A stretch of 64,000 bases of DNA from Nereocystis luetkeana (taxonomy: Eukaryota; Sar; Phaeophyceae; Laminariales; Laminariaceae), in assembly GCA_031213475.1 (NCBI GenBank), contig JARUPZ010000005.1, positions 9,177,848 to 9,241,847 of the forward strand, in the 5' to 3' direction. The notes under the pieces were generated by a model. That model worked only from the letters and a program-made list of their open reading frames with translations, was not told the DNA's origin and did not search any database. Both the position numbers and the translations under genes were made by a program. This document shows, piece after piece, positions 52,701 to 64,000 of this stretch. Each line of letters starts with the position of its first letter. Positions within the stretch are counted from its first letter, which is position 1.

Positions 52701-55700
52701 ACGCTGCCTTTTATTTTTATTTTTTGTTTTATTGTTTCTTTTTGTTCTTGTTTTTTCTGGTTTTGCTTGACAAATTGTTTGTGTTGTTGTGTTATCGTGC
52801 GTATGCCCGGTATACGATGGCATTTCACTTGCTTGACACTTGACTTTGCGATTATTTTTTTATTTTTTGGTATTCTTCAGCCTCACAGTCTGTGACCACA
52901 GAACCAGTACTCGTATCTCATTAGGATAAGGAATCAGGACGGGCGGACACTGGGTGTGTGTGCTGATGAAGCTGAGTAGAAAGGATGATTTAATGTGAAC
53001 ACGAGACAACAACGACAATAACAATTGAATATTATACCACAGGTATATAGTCTTAGTCTTGGAGCACGATTGCTACCACGTCATATATATATTATGTATT
53101 CGTATGTATATATATATATGCATACCAGGTAGATAGTATTATATGGAGGAGTATTCACACATAGTCATACATAGACATGCATAACAACACCACATCTCCG
53201 TGCAGTGCGTGCAGTAGTGCTATATTATATTGTATGTGCCCTGAAAAAAAAAAGAGAAGAAGAAGGGAAACCGACGGGCAAAGCCTCTGACATTTTAGAG
53301 AGCGGGAATAAATCTGTTTTTCTTCCTCCGCTCTGCTGCTGCGCTGTGCTGGATATTTTTCTTCGTTGATTCAGTCGGTGCGACCTGTTTGTTGTTGGCG
53401 TTATGATACTGCTTGTACTGCTTTGTATGAGATTGAAAGCCCGGTAATTACCTGGGTTTAGGCACTCTGGAACAGTTAGTCCGCGTTACGATGATAGTAT
53501 TAATACGTATTAATATGATATTAATAGTACATTAACAGTTATTTCCGACGAACATCCATCCACAAATCCACACACGTACGTGCCCATACATACGTGGGAC
53601 CGCCGTATCTCAAGCAATATTTTTTATCTTACCTTCTTGTACTCCATGATAAAAAAGTTAAACAAAAGCAGAGTGTGAAAAAAAACAATATGCCGTGTGT
53701 ACTTACCCTACGTTCTGTGGTAAATAAGGTAAAATCATTAATTTCATATTATGGGCGAACCTGGTGGTTTGTGTATGTATGCCGACGCGCGGCACTACCA
53801 CCACAGCACAGGCACGCTGCTGCTGCAGCTAGCTGTACATCATCCTTTTTCCATGCCATTCCTGGATCTTTAGTTTTCCACGCAACGCACCGGACCGTCT
53901 GGCTTTTTTTGGTGTATACGTATATCATGCACACAGCTACTTACTCTGGATACCTTTTTTTGATGTTATAATCTGTTAACGAGTACCAGACAGAGGTAGT
54001 ACTTACTTGTTACTGTCGGTGCAAAATTTAAGTACAACATGACATCATGTGCGAGTACAAAAATAATGCAATACATCCAGCGGTCTACCGAGCCCACCCC
54101 CCACACGACCCCCAAAACCCATACCAGGTACCTGCTTATTTCTACCTGCCACCACACCACATCATGATGACCATCATCCTGTCTGTGGTACGTACGAACA
54201 TTCAAGTTTTTTTTTTCGAGTCGAACTCGAAAGGATTTTTTTGTTTTTTAGTGATTTGAGCGGACCACACCTTTTTTTCCATGAGATTAAAAGCTTGACG
54301 GCGAGAGTTCCGCAGCAAGCAGGAGTTCAGTTCAAATTTTCGTTTTTATTAACAATTGCGAGGCATTTTACGAGGGCATTTTTTTATTTTCAGTTCTTCC
54401 GGTATCTGCTATTATTATTACATAATAATACCGCAGCAGGGTCTAGACTCCTATCAGCATACCATCGACACGAAGATATGTGAAGTATACCTGGTACTTC
54501 TGTATTATACCACGCACGATCCTACAGCTGCTGAAATATACCACCATTCGTCTGCGGCCCCCAGCAAACATATGCTAAAAACTACCTGTGTATATGTATA
54601 GAGAAAGTAGTATTAAATAGTGGCCGCGTTGTGATGATGGAACCGCTCTTCTTCTCGTCATGCTCGCTCGTGTATCACATCGATCGCCATTTTTTTACAG
54701 AACAATGTGTAATTATGTAATTATGTAATTAGGCACATGTGGCCATGAAGAATCACCGATGCAAAGTACAACAATATATACACGACCTACCTACGTTGTT
54801 CGTGATATTTCATCGTTTTGTTGTTGTATATACGAAGCATAATATAGTATATATATATATCTATATTGATGATATTCAGTCGCAGTATGTACTTACTATT
54901 AATATGTATATATACTTGTTATTATGTACAACAAAAGAAGAGTTGTTTCTATTCGCTATTCGCACAACATAAAGTAAAAACATGTTTTCTTTCCGTCTAT
55001 TAATCTATTAATAAGCGCAATTACTTCCATTAGACGGCGGTTGTGAGGCCAAAAGAATAAGAAGGATAAAAATATCACAATCGTCGTCCTATAAAATATA
55101 GGCTGCTGTTAACTCATATTAATGGCAAAGTTCTCGAATAGTATAAGTACTTAGGCATGATCACCCGTCTTGTCTGTGTGTTCTTCACATTAAATATCCC
55201 GCTAATCGCGGCAATGATTGAGATGTATTAAATAAATGATTACTATAAATACGTCATTTTACCGACACCTGGTTGGTATACGTAGACATGACATTATACT
55301 ATTTTACACGGTAATATAATATATCGATATTACCGGTGACCTTAATACTTGTACCTACCTGTAGATCCATATATTATACATACGACCAGCAGCAGATTAT
55401 ACAACTGCTGTGCCTATTACCAGTCACCAGCAAATATCATTCATAATACAGATGTTTTATGCTTCGAAGTATAGTGTGGTACCAGGTATGTATTATACCT
55501 GGTATATATCTTCGTGCATACATACCCTGGTACAAATAATAATGCTACCATGCTACTTACTGCAAAAGTCCAACTTGAATCAGGGTAGGCATATACAGCA
55601 TCAATCGTTCTATGCGCGATACCTGGAACGCATTATTATGCATAGACATCATAGATACTCAAGCAGCAGTAATATCATGATATTACATGCATCAAATTCA

Positions 55701-55740
55701 TATAAAGAACCCGTTTTTATTGTGTCGTACCAGGTATTGT
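52701..55740. other. 3 kb without a supported gene
   Basis: AT-rich. Holds a repeat-X scrap at 53419-53470 (-), AT repeats and TACCWGGTA motifs (53122, 54122, 54487, 55480, 55494, 55728). Short frames are not persuasive. Confidence 0.45.
53419..53470 (-). repeat. repeat X scrap (copy 3)
   Basis: The reverse strand reads CCCAGGTAATTACCGGGCTTTCAA as in the other two copies. Confidence 0.6.
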
Positions 55741-55744
55741 ACCA

Positions 55745-56000
55745 GTCAGTATATTATTATTATTTCTCTTGCCATCCGACAATGTGCAGCATGATCTTCA
55801 ACATTGATCACTCATAACTTTCCCGAAAGAAGAAAACCTCGGAAACAAAAGGAAACCCATGCACCAAGCCTACCTCCCTTCTGTACCAACTTTCAGCTTG
55901 TCTACTCCATTAAATTTATTTGCTGTCTTTGCTCCTTCCTTCTCATTACGTTCTATTCTTAAATCCTAAGCTGATCCAAGCTCCATCCCCACGCCATCAA
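55745..56000 (-). mobile_element. LINE-1 3' end, about 250 bp
   Basis: TATTATTATTTCTCTTGCC ... TAACTTTCCCGAAAGAAG ... CATGCACCAAGCCTACC ... TTCTTAAATCCTAAGCTGATCC. Slightly longer than the other truncated copies. Confidence 0.85.
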
Positions 56001-56009
56001 TATTGTTGT

Positions 56010-56105
56010 TACGTACCAGGTACCAGGTATTGCGTTTTTGCCATTTGAAAACTTCCAGCTCAGTCTCGGTATACCAGGTATATATATCAAGTACCAGGTA
56101 CCATG
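56010..56105. repeat. cluster of TACCAGGTA motifs
   Basis: Four exact motifs in 96 bp, including the double TACCAGGTACCAGGTA. Confidence 0.85.
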
Positions 56106-56136
56106 CATGTTAGGTCGTAAATAAATAAATGTAGAA

Positions 56137-56250
<114 letters not shown>

Positions 56251-56278
56251 ATTTACCGGCATACATACGTGATACCCG

Positions 56279-56619
56279 GTCGCCCCGGTGGTTCAAGTGG
56301 TCAACCTCGAATTCTACTTGTGTTTGAGTCCTAGGTTCGAGCCCCAGGTGGGTCGGACATATGACTTTATTTGCAAAAATAAAAAATAAAAAGGATTCAA
56401 TTGTTGAGAGCGCCTTGCAGCGTGGGTAGGCGCAATTCGATGCGAGTGGACGAGGGAAGAAAAGGCTGAAATCTTCTCGCGATAAAAATGAAGGCACATA
56501 CCGTAGCGGGAAGGGGGTAGAAGAGCCTGCCATGTTACCCCGGATCTGAGTTTCGAGTTGGAAGGAGAGAGAGAAGAAGATGTGCGAAGATAATAAATGG
56601 GATGAGCAAAAAAAAAAAG
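56279..56619 (+). mobile_element. SINE-B, full length
   Basis: GGTCGCCCCGGTGGTTCAAG (A box), TAGGTTCGAGCCCCAGG (B box), GACTTTATTTGC, GATTCAATTGTTGAGAGCGC, the shared core, and a poly-A tail at 56608-56618. Second full copy at 37621-37972 (-). Confidence 0.9.
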
Positions 56620-56927
56620 GTACGAGTAGGCATGCAGAAAAAATAAACGAATTTCAAACAACGAAGCCATTTTTATTAATAATAATAGAAAAATATAAAA
56701 AAGTTACGGCAACCGATACACCATCACAGAAAGTATTTCATTGATTAGCAATACATACATAGTTTACATTGACCTTGGTTTACGTTGACCTTCTCTACGT
56801 ACCCGCCCCTCACGGGCCTAGAAGCGATCTACTTTCAATTTTCTGTTGGCATGCCCTTTCTAAAAGCGTACCTATTATAATATAGCATACCCTGGCATAC
56901 CCCTGGTTGTATGAATCTGACATGTTA

Positions 56928-57038
56928 CCATTAACCCTTTTAGAACCACAGTCCCGTTTTGGGGACAATTTGGGACAGACTACTTGGAATTTGGCTGGTG
57001 TGTCCCCAAAACGGGACTGGAGTTCTAAAGGGGTTAAC
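56928..57038. mobile_element. piggyBac-like MITE, best copy (l)
   Basis: TTAACCCTTTTAGAACCACAG ... GTTTTGGGGACAA ... TGTCCCCAAAACGGGACTGG ... GTTCTAAAGGGGTTAA. TTAA is intact on both sides and the termini begin CCC, as in piggyBac-type elements. Confidence 0.85.
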
Positions 57039-57522
57039 ATGAAGGTATGTTTAGCATACCTCCTTAGCCGCATCCTGGCTCCATCCCGACGCAATGGTCG
57101 CTATATTTTGTCACCCCCCCCAGAGTAGAACTTACATACTACCTCGCACTAGTAAGTAGTAGAGCAGGGAGGAACATCGTGTGTTATTGATAGAAGAAGA
57201 GGAAATGAGGGCTATATAGACGAAATTCAATGTTGGTCAGGAGTGTAAACATGGTGGTAACATCAGGAAATTATATTTATCGGGTTCCCATGGATACCTC
57301 CTCTCTTGTCTTGTGAAGATTGATTCGAGCGTGTGAGACCGGAATGATGTGTTAACAATCATTGGTAGAACACCCACAAAACGTTTTTCACTACAAACAC
57401 TGAAGCTCCTACGTACGCGCGCACCATGAATATACTTTTTATAGTTCGTCCTACCCTGGTATGTATTATTAATAGACTATTGCAACGAGTGTACGCTTCG
57501 TTTATGGAAGTCCAGCATTGTT

Positions 57523-57849
57523 TTGCTGTGTGTGCGCACGTTCGTCATTTTATCAGGCATTCGAAAGATATATAAAACAAGTGTGCAGCGTACATTGTAC
57601 TTTTCAAACCATAAACAAAAACGCTTTGAATGGCAATCAGAATTATGCGAAGGGGGGCGAGATTTGAGTTGCACATATTGTAGGGAGGGCCATGAATATT
57701 TGAAAAACTGCACACAGACCAAACCCGTGGCATATCGGAAGCTTCTTCAAAAATTGAATATTTGCGAGCTTGGTGAGATGTTGATACTAAGATCAGAGCG
57801 TGCTATAACACGGGTCGTGCAGGTTTTAGAGTGCTCTTCAAAATTGTGA
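57523..57849 (+). CDS. short frame with a zinc-knuckle-like motif, possible element remnant
   Basis: 108 codons. Residues around 49-62 read CTYCREGHEYLKNC, which resembles a CX2CX4HX4C zinc knuckle except for one residue too few before His and one too many after. Zinc knuckles are common in Gag-like proteins. No neighbouring polymerase is seen. The upstream start is uncertain because 57560 onward is the more protein-like part. Confidence 0.25.
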   Translation: MLCVRTFVILSGIRKIYKTSVQRTLYFSNHKQKRFEWQSELCEGGRDLSCTYCREGHEYLKNCTQTKPVAYRKLLQKLNICELGEMLILRSERAITRVVQVLECSSKL

Positions 57850-60127
57850 CAATGTAGTTACGAGCGAAGGCTGTTAAGATTTCAACTTTTGACGGCGACG
57901 ATAACATCACGACCCCTTGCGAGCCTCACGAAGCGTCCGCCGTCCGCCATCACAGTGCCATCCATCATCGCACACACCGCCCGATGACAGCTACTATAAT
58001 CCCGATGCGTGAGTTCCTAGCGACAGCTACACGTTCCGAAAAAATGGCATACGAGGGCGACCGTTAGCACGGCAGAAGTCGAAGGGGGACGAAGGAACCC
58101 CCCGTCAGTCAGAGCTGTTGGGGCCCACGAGTACCCCTACCACACTGCTGTATGAGGCATGACCCCTCCCGTCCGACTAGACTGAACCCGGTACGCTACG
58201 TGGTGGTTGACGACGACATTTGTGGTTATTCGTTGTTGTTATGGTGGTGGTGGTATGGTCGGGAAGGCCTGTAAAGGGTTCACAAGGGGGTGTATCGGTA
58301 GGGCTACTTCTCACGGCACGAGTTGTTTTGATATAACGTACAGGTCGCTCGTCTTCTAAATATCACAACGGTCTGCTACATATGGATATATGTGTGCAAC
58401 TGTGAATCTCAAGTCGTTGCTCTAACGTCAGTTCGCAATATCTGTCATGCAAGATCGTGCACGAACAGGAGGTGTTCCTCCGCTCTTGTGGATATTGACT
58501 CTTGTACTAAAGTAGCCACAGGTCTTCGTAGATCTGATGATAGTTGAGGCGGGGATTCCCAGCCTCCGTCACCAAGTAGTTGCTGACGACAGCTGTCATA
58601 ATCGTCGATGTGAGATGAACCGTGTCTTGTCTCGTGATCAGTTCCGCTCGGCTCGCCGTGCCGAGCATCCCCGATACCTCGCGTGTCCCACACGCTATAC
58701 CTCACAAGAAGAGAAGCCTGCTGCAGACCCAGGGCGGACCTGAGATACACAGATATCTCACATTGGCATCGATGGCAGGACGTTGTACACACATATAACA
58801 CACGTCAGTATGTATGATAGCGTTCACGACGTGGTAAATGGGTGGGTGGTACAACGGTATCAATCCTGGGAGAAGACCTTCTGTTTTGTGTCTCCCTGTC
58901 TGCTAACCCTATACCCTACGGTAGCTCCGTGTACCTGGCATCTCTTTAATATCGGCGTCGTCGACAGGACTACACAACATGCCAGGATACGTGGTATCGG
59001 GCTCTTCTTTAGCTTGCCCACGGGGAAAGAAAGAACCCAGCCTTTCCGTTCGTTCGTTCGTTCGTTCTATATCCGCCTTGATCCGTGTTTTTCGATGCTC
59101 TTCGCCCGCGCCTAGGGGGCGGGGGCTTTCGTCTTGATTTTCGTCACCCTGAGCAATCGCGGGCCGTTTCCCTTGCCCTTCCAACCGCCGTGCCACCAAG
59201 GATGTCAATAGACTCAGCGGCAGCGTGAGGGGCGGTAGCCACACCCGCGATCACCAAACACCCATAGGACGTCCTACCACCTCCTCTCCATGCGGGGTTG
59301 GGCACTGGTACAGTGTGTACTCGCGGCAGTGATCTACTGGCAGCGACTATCCACTGATTGAGCGCGCCGGTGGATGCTGCCCCAGAATACTTGTCGTTGC
59401 TTTAGTCTGAGAAACACGCCTTATTATAAGATGGTAAACCCGTCAAAATGTGTTTCGGACGGAGACAGGAGGGAAGAGAGAGAGGACGGGGAGTATTGAG
59501 GCCGGTCTCGTGCTTCGGTTGCTGGTGAAAACCTACTACCCTGTGTCCCAATGGTAGGCGCGACGGAGTAGCAGTAGTACTGTACATATCAAGAGCGTGT
59601 TGCAATGCGCCTGCGTGGACGACCAACATACTGATACAATCCAGTGCACTGATTGCTGACGGAGACAGCACGATATATATACGTACTGATTTGAGGCTGC
59701 CAGTGCCCAGCCCTAGCCGTTTGTCTTCCAGACTTGCGGGCTTGCGTGAGGTCCCATGCACGACCGGAACAACCCCCCCCCCTACCGCAGGTCTCGGTGG
59801 TATGAGGGAGTCTCACCTGACTCTCTGGTGCCCAAGGGTCCAACGAGTTCTGAGGGGAGGAAAAAAAAACGAGCAGCCTCCTTTCCAGGTTCGTGGCGCT
59901 AGCCCAGCCGGGGAGAGGGGGGCGGGGCTCTGGCGCTGGACGTAAACCCGTTGGAACACGTACTGCTACGGTAGGGTGTACGGCACCTATCTGGTGCATT
60001 TTAGAAGACTCGCAGACTTGAGGAGGTCCGTGCCTTCGGCCGATAACAAGGTCAGTGAGTTGGCTGGACTTCTTGGCTACCAGGTAGTTGTTAGTTGGAT
60101 TAGTTGGGTGTGGCGAAGTGAGTCAAC
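57850..60127. other. no supported gene
   Basis: Mixed GC content. Frames such as 59589-59999 (-, 136 codons) and 58445-58801 (-) are unrecognised. A short (TTCG)n lies at 59039-59066 and a TACCAGGTA at 60078. Confidence 0.4.
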
Positions 60128-60236
60128 TATTACGGGGGACCATAGTTAATAGGGCCTATGGTATACATAACAACCTATATATGTAACCATTTTCACTAGC
60201 AATACTCGGTCCTCTTAACTACGGTCCCCCGCAATA
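60128..60236. mobile_element. MITE-A copy
   Basis: TATTACGGGGGACCATAG to CTACGGTCCCCCGCAATA. Confidence 0.87.
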
Positions 60237-60339
60237 ACCGCCTTTTTTGTATTTCGGTATAAAACAACGATAAAAAAGCGAAACCCGAGCCACCACGCGC
60301 CAGTGGGATATACACAAAAATACAAAATTCTGCAGATTA

Positions 60340-60850
60340 CCGCCCGCAACCAACTGCAGTGCCTATCCGGCTAATAACTACTCGGCGACTTATAGTCGGC
60401 CAACTCACAGCCCTATATGCTAATCATGGAACCTACCTACTTATCTAATAACTAGCCGGCGACTCACAGTCATCGCCAGCCAACGCAGAGTCCTACTAAT
60501 CATGGAACCTCTTTAGCTCACCGATAATTATGTCAGCGGCTTAGACCTATTCACTACTCATGGAACCTACCAAGCCAACTAACAACTAGTCGGTGACTTG
60601 TAGTCGACCAGCTCACAGCCCTAGTAATTATGGAACATACCTAGCATACTACTAACTAGTCGGCGACTTGTATCAACCAACTCACTGCCCTACGAATCAT
60701 GGAACCTACCAACGGTAGCTAACTAATATCTAGTCCGTGACTTATAGTCAGCCAACTAGCTGCCCTACCAGTCATGGAACCTACCTGGCCAACTAATAAC
60801 TAGTCGGCGACGTGTAGTCAACCAACTACAATAACAGCCCGACCACTGAT
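60340..60850. repeat. left array of about 70-bp repeats
   Basis: About seven units, each with words like AACTAATAACTAGTCGGCGAC, TATAGTC, CCAACTCACAGCCCTA and TCATGGAACCTACC. The CATGG anchors fall near 60425, 60501, 60559, 60629, 60698 and 60773 (spacing 58-76 bp). Outer edge: CCGCAACCAACTGCAGTGCCTA. Confidence 0.85.
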
Positions 60851-63670
60851 CGATTTTGATTTTGTAAGCGAAGGATACCGTCGCATGGGCTTGAGCACTT
60901 ATCTCAAGAAACGTATTGTGAATGCGCATCAGATCTAGTAACGGGTGCAGGACATGAAAAATACCTTACGACACCACAATCAAAAATACCAAAATAAAAA
61001 ACACACTACTAATAGTTGGGGTGGGGGTTTCTGGAAGATAATTTCGGAAAGCTGTGTTTTTTGCAGAGTGTTTTCTTTTGAATGTATGCCCGCCCCCCGC
61101 CCCCCCGGTCTCAAAATATGCGTACTAGAGAGTCGGATATTTGTGTTCACGTGCATCCCTGAATCTAAAGGTAATGGGTAGTTTTGAGAGTTGCAAGGGC
61201 TCAACAGTTTCGTCAGTGGGAGGCGTTTCGGCCCAACATCGCAACCCCTACCGCCACCCAAGGTGCTGTGTACGCTAGCGATACGTAGCACATTTTGTCC
61301 CCAGAGTACTTATGCGCGCCGTATCTACGATGTAACGAGTAGCACATTTTGGCCGGAAAACATATCTGGCCGATGGGGTTCAACTGAGGGGAGCTATAAC
61401 ACCTACCAGGAGTCATCTTTGGATTCGATCGTGTATCGCAAAATTAAGATTTGCAAGCCTTTGATTCTGCATTTTTCGGGCTGTGCTCACATTGTTTTCT
61501 CGGAGTGGGTTGTCGGTTGGGTGGGCGGGGTGTTGAGCCCCCCCAAATGTTTGAGCGAGCCTCAGGAAAAAAATAGGTGCTACGTATGTTCCTCTACCGT
61601 AACACGCGCCTTTTGACTGACGGGGCTCCTTAAGGGCGCTAAGGCACTATGTACCCAATAAGACATGCCTTATCGTTGGAACACCGTTCATTTTGTGTTT
61701 TGCGATACGTAAGACATGGGGGATTGTCCGTCCATCGGGTTGCACTTTATTTCCGTATTTTCTCGGGGTTAGTTAGTTTGCGGGTGAGGTACAGAGCTCC
61801 CGCGCCTCGAGTAAAGAGGCTATTGAAATAGTTGGTGCATGTCTACCGCAGCACGGCGGCACGGCGGGGGCATTGAACCCATCAGGCGCTGCTGCTGCTG
61901 CTGCTGCTGCTGCCCGTAGAGCCAATGCTCATGGAGCCCTCCGGGCCTGAGCAAAGAAAGCAGCTTGAGATGGTATTCGCCCACGCAGCCAGTTTGTTCT
62001 TACTCGTGAGGGACCCCTCTCACTCGGACATATACCCCCTCTGTAATACCTGAAGAAGCCGCGCCTACACCCTACGGCGAGGAAGAGAGGAAACTTGCCT
62101 GCGAGGGGGATAGGTGGGGTTATCCACGCGAGTCTGGAGGGATCTAACGGGCAGCAGGAGCGGAGCGAGGGGCCGGTGCGCCGAGCCGGACCCGGGGACA
62201 AGGGCTCTGGACCACGGTGTGCCGTCGCTTAAGTCCGCCGAATTAGCTCAAGGGTGACTGGGAGAGCGCCCCCCGCTTCGGAGACAGCGGACAGAGCCGA
62301 CGATGTGGTGTGGCAGTGGCAGACCCCCCCGGAGAGCCGCGCGTTGACTATTCGGTTGGTCCGGAACCCACGACGGTATGTCCAAGGACACGGTGGTACT
62401 GGTGGGTTCACTGGAGACTGAAGCAAGTCCGCCCGCCCGCCCACCCGCCCGTGGCGCCCATCGGGAGAGGGCGCCACCATCTGTGGGGTCCAGGAGAGGG
62501 GGGAGATATGGACTCGGGGGACGTGCGGAGGCTCCAAATAGCCTTCGCTAGCGCAATCGTAGGCGGCGTGACGCGAGGGGGTTGTCGGGAGAAGGGTTGC
62601 TCGCTCATGCGGTGCACCGAATGGTGGAGGCTGCCAGACGGGCACCGGGACGTTTTTCAAATATGCACGCGCAGTGTGTATTGAAGGCCGTCGGAGGAAT
62701 GAATCGACCCGTGTGGAACTGTTCCCACGCTTAGGAGACGAACAACCTGGACTTCGAGTACATTTTTTTTCTATGGCGGGTCGAAAAAGGGGTTCTAAAC
62801 CTCTTGGAGTCTTCAGAAGAAAAGGCATTGACGATGAAAAAAAGGGAAGATTACCGTAACGGCCGGGGCACTGCGTGATTGGGGGCGTGACACAATGGTT
62901 GGTGTCCGAGTTACAATGGTTGACGCAAGGAGTCGTACGCCACGGGCACGACATCATCCCACCCGTACCGCTGGGAGCTCACGCCGCTCGTATTTAATCG
63001 GTTGATAACACCTACACTACCGCTGCTTAGGTCGTTCTCGGTGCTCCTAAGGGTTGAATGCGCAGGCGCCGTCTTTGTGTTGCGGCGCACGTGGTGTGCA
63101 CGGCCCCGCCATGGGAGGCAAGAATCATTGCTTTTATGCCGGCAAATCAGGCTGGCTTGGTTGAAGGGCTCTGCTAGTTCTGGGATCAAGACACTCGGGG
63201 GGCGGCAGCGCGACCCAATTAATGAAGCTTCCCTTGAAACCCGCCAACGACACGCCTATCGCCGCCAGCAAAAAACGCAGCCGGGGTTGGCTACTGCCCC
63301 CTACCAAGCTGTACGTGACCACGTGCTCGGCCTCCTTGATCACAGCCCTTGGAGTGCATCGGCAGAGCAGGCGACACTTCTCGGAGAAGAAGCCGAACTC
63401 TCTCCTGAGGGGGAATCAAGCTGCGGGGTGCACCCTCCCGATTCTACTGCACCCGCGAGCACTCGCAGAGCTTCCGAATCAAGGTGGCGGCGCGAGACGT
63501 TCGCGTCTCTCTCCTGAAACTGGGCAAGCATCGCCATTGTTCTACGTACCATGGTTGACGCGAGTGGCCAAGCCGAAACATGAGCAACCCTTGCTTGTCG
63601 TGCTAGGCAGCATGCTTCATCGATACAGATGAGGCGGTCTCACCTCGCTTCGCCTCGCCTCTGGGAGGGC
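60851..63670. mobile_element. GC-rich interior between inverted arrays, possible cargo of a large TIR element
   Basis: About 2.8 kb, increasingly GC-rich from 61850. Frames include 62310-62684 (+, 124 codons; TEWWRLPDGHRD), 62674-62859 (+), 63002-63517 (+, 171 codons) and 62229-62957 (-, 242 codons). None is recognised, and opposing frames overlap, so I do not choose a coding strand. (CTG)8 at 61889-61912. A tRNA-like D-arm (TTAGCTCAAGGGTGACTGGG followed by AGAGC) at 62237-62262 lacks a B box. Confidence 0.4.
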
Positions 63671-63674
63671 AAGG

Positions 63675-63935
63675 GGTGTGAGTTGACTATCAGCCGCCGA
63701 CTAGTTTAACAGTTGTCTAGGTAAGTTCCATGATTAGTACATAGGGCTATGAGTTGGCCGACTACGAGCCGCCGACTAGCTCACAGTTGGCTAGGTAGGT
63801 TTCACTATTAGCATATAGGGCTATGAGTTGGCTGGGTAGGTTTCGTTGTTAGCGTGCAGGGCTGCGAGTTGGCTGACTGTAAGCCGTCGGCTTGGTTGAT
63901 ATTATTTGGGTTCGTAGGTATTGCAGTTGGTTGCG
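63675..63935. repeat. right array, inverted relative to the left
   Basis: Three or more units in reverse orientation (GGGCTATGAGTTGGC, AGCCGCCGACTAG, TAGGTAGGTTTC). The outer part GTAGGTATTGCAGTTGGTTGCG is the reverse complement of the left array's outer part (CGCAACCAACTGCA...). The terminus lies beyond about 63935 and may fall outside the window. Confidence 0.8.
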
Positions 63936-64000
63936 CGTTTTCTGTGGGTCGACGTGTGCACTATGGATAAAGCACTACGGGAGCACAACAATCAGAACCA

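Noticed and set aside
60340-60850. CRISPR array
   Set aside because: Repeats of about 70 bp vary in length and sequence, have no unique spacers of constant size, lie in eukaryotic DNA and have an inverted partner array.
62237-62300. tRNA gene in the GC-rich block
   Set aside because: D-arm and a 5-bp anticodon-like stem (CCGCT/AGCGG) are visible, but no T-arm GGTTCGA follows.

Overview
The window looks like nuclear DNA of a eukaryote: it has spliceosomal introns, eukaryotic LINEs, tRNA-derived SINEs, MITEs, microsatellites up to about 430 bp and a gene full of poly-Q and poly-A tracts. The retroelement types and homopolymer-rich protein remind me of stramenopile (for example brown) algae, but this is an impression, not a demonstration. 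There are no operons, no rRNA and no convincing functional tRNA gene. Most open reading frames here are read-throughs of simple repeats or decayed mobile elements. The one host gene I can support is on the minus strand, 39287 to 29581. Five exons with consensus splice sites and matching phases join into a 2973-bp coding sequence for a 990-residue protein rich in Gln, His, Ser and Ala. Its introns hold a SINE, a piggyBac-like MITE remnant and a recent 413-bp tandem duplication. Layout: 1-8 kb has minisatellites (including a decayed array whose minus strand reads as pentapeptide repeats) and SINEs. 8-20 kb is packed with MITEs, 3' ends of one LINE family, SINE pieces and a three-level nest of elements (LINE, then MITE, then TIR transposon). 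20-29 kb is mostly non-coding, with piggyBac-like MITEs and long G/C homopolymers. 29.6-39.3 kb is the gene. 41.6-44.0 kb is the longer LINE-1 copy, with a reverse transcriptase and remnants of a C-terminal endonuclease region. 44-52 kb is a graveyard: a Ty3/gypsy fragment, Helitron-like ends, a second LINE family and a dispersed repeat with conserved coding potential. 52-60 kb is mostly unannotatable, with one more SINE. 60.3 kb to the window end is a possible large transposon: inverted arrays of about 70-bp repeats around about 2.8 kb of GC-rich unidentified sequence. The strongest unexpected signal is the 9-mer TACC(A/T)GGTA, seen about 45 times where chance predicts less than one. Two comparisons between repeat copies show it as an exact 7-bp gain at a TA dinucleotide (TA becoming TA-CCTGG-TA). 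It may be the excision scar of a very active TA-target transposon. All repeat-family statements come from comparing copies by eye inside this window; nothing was searched against a database.
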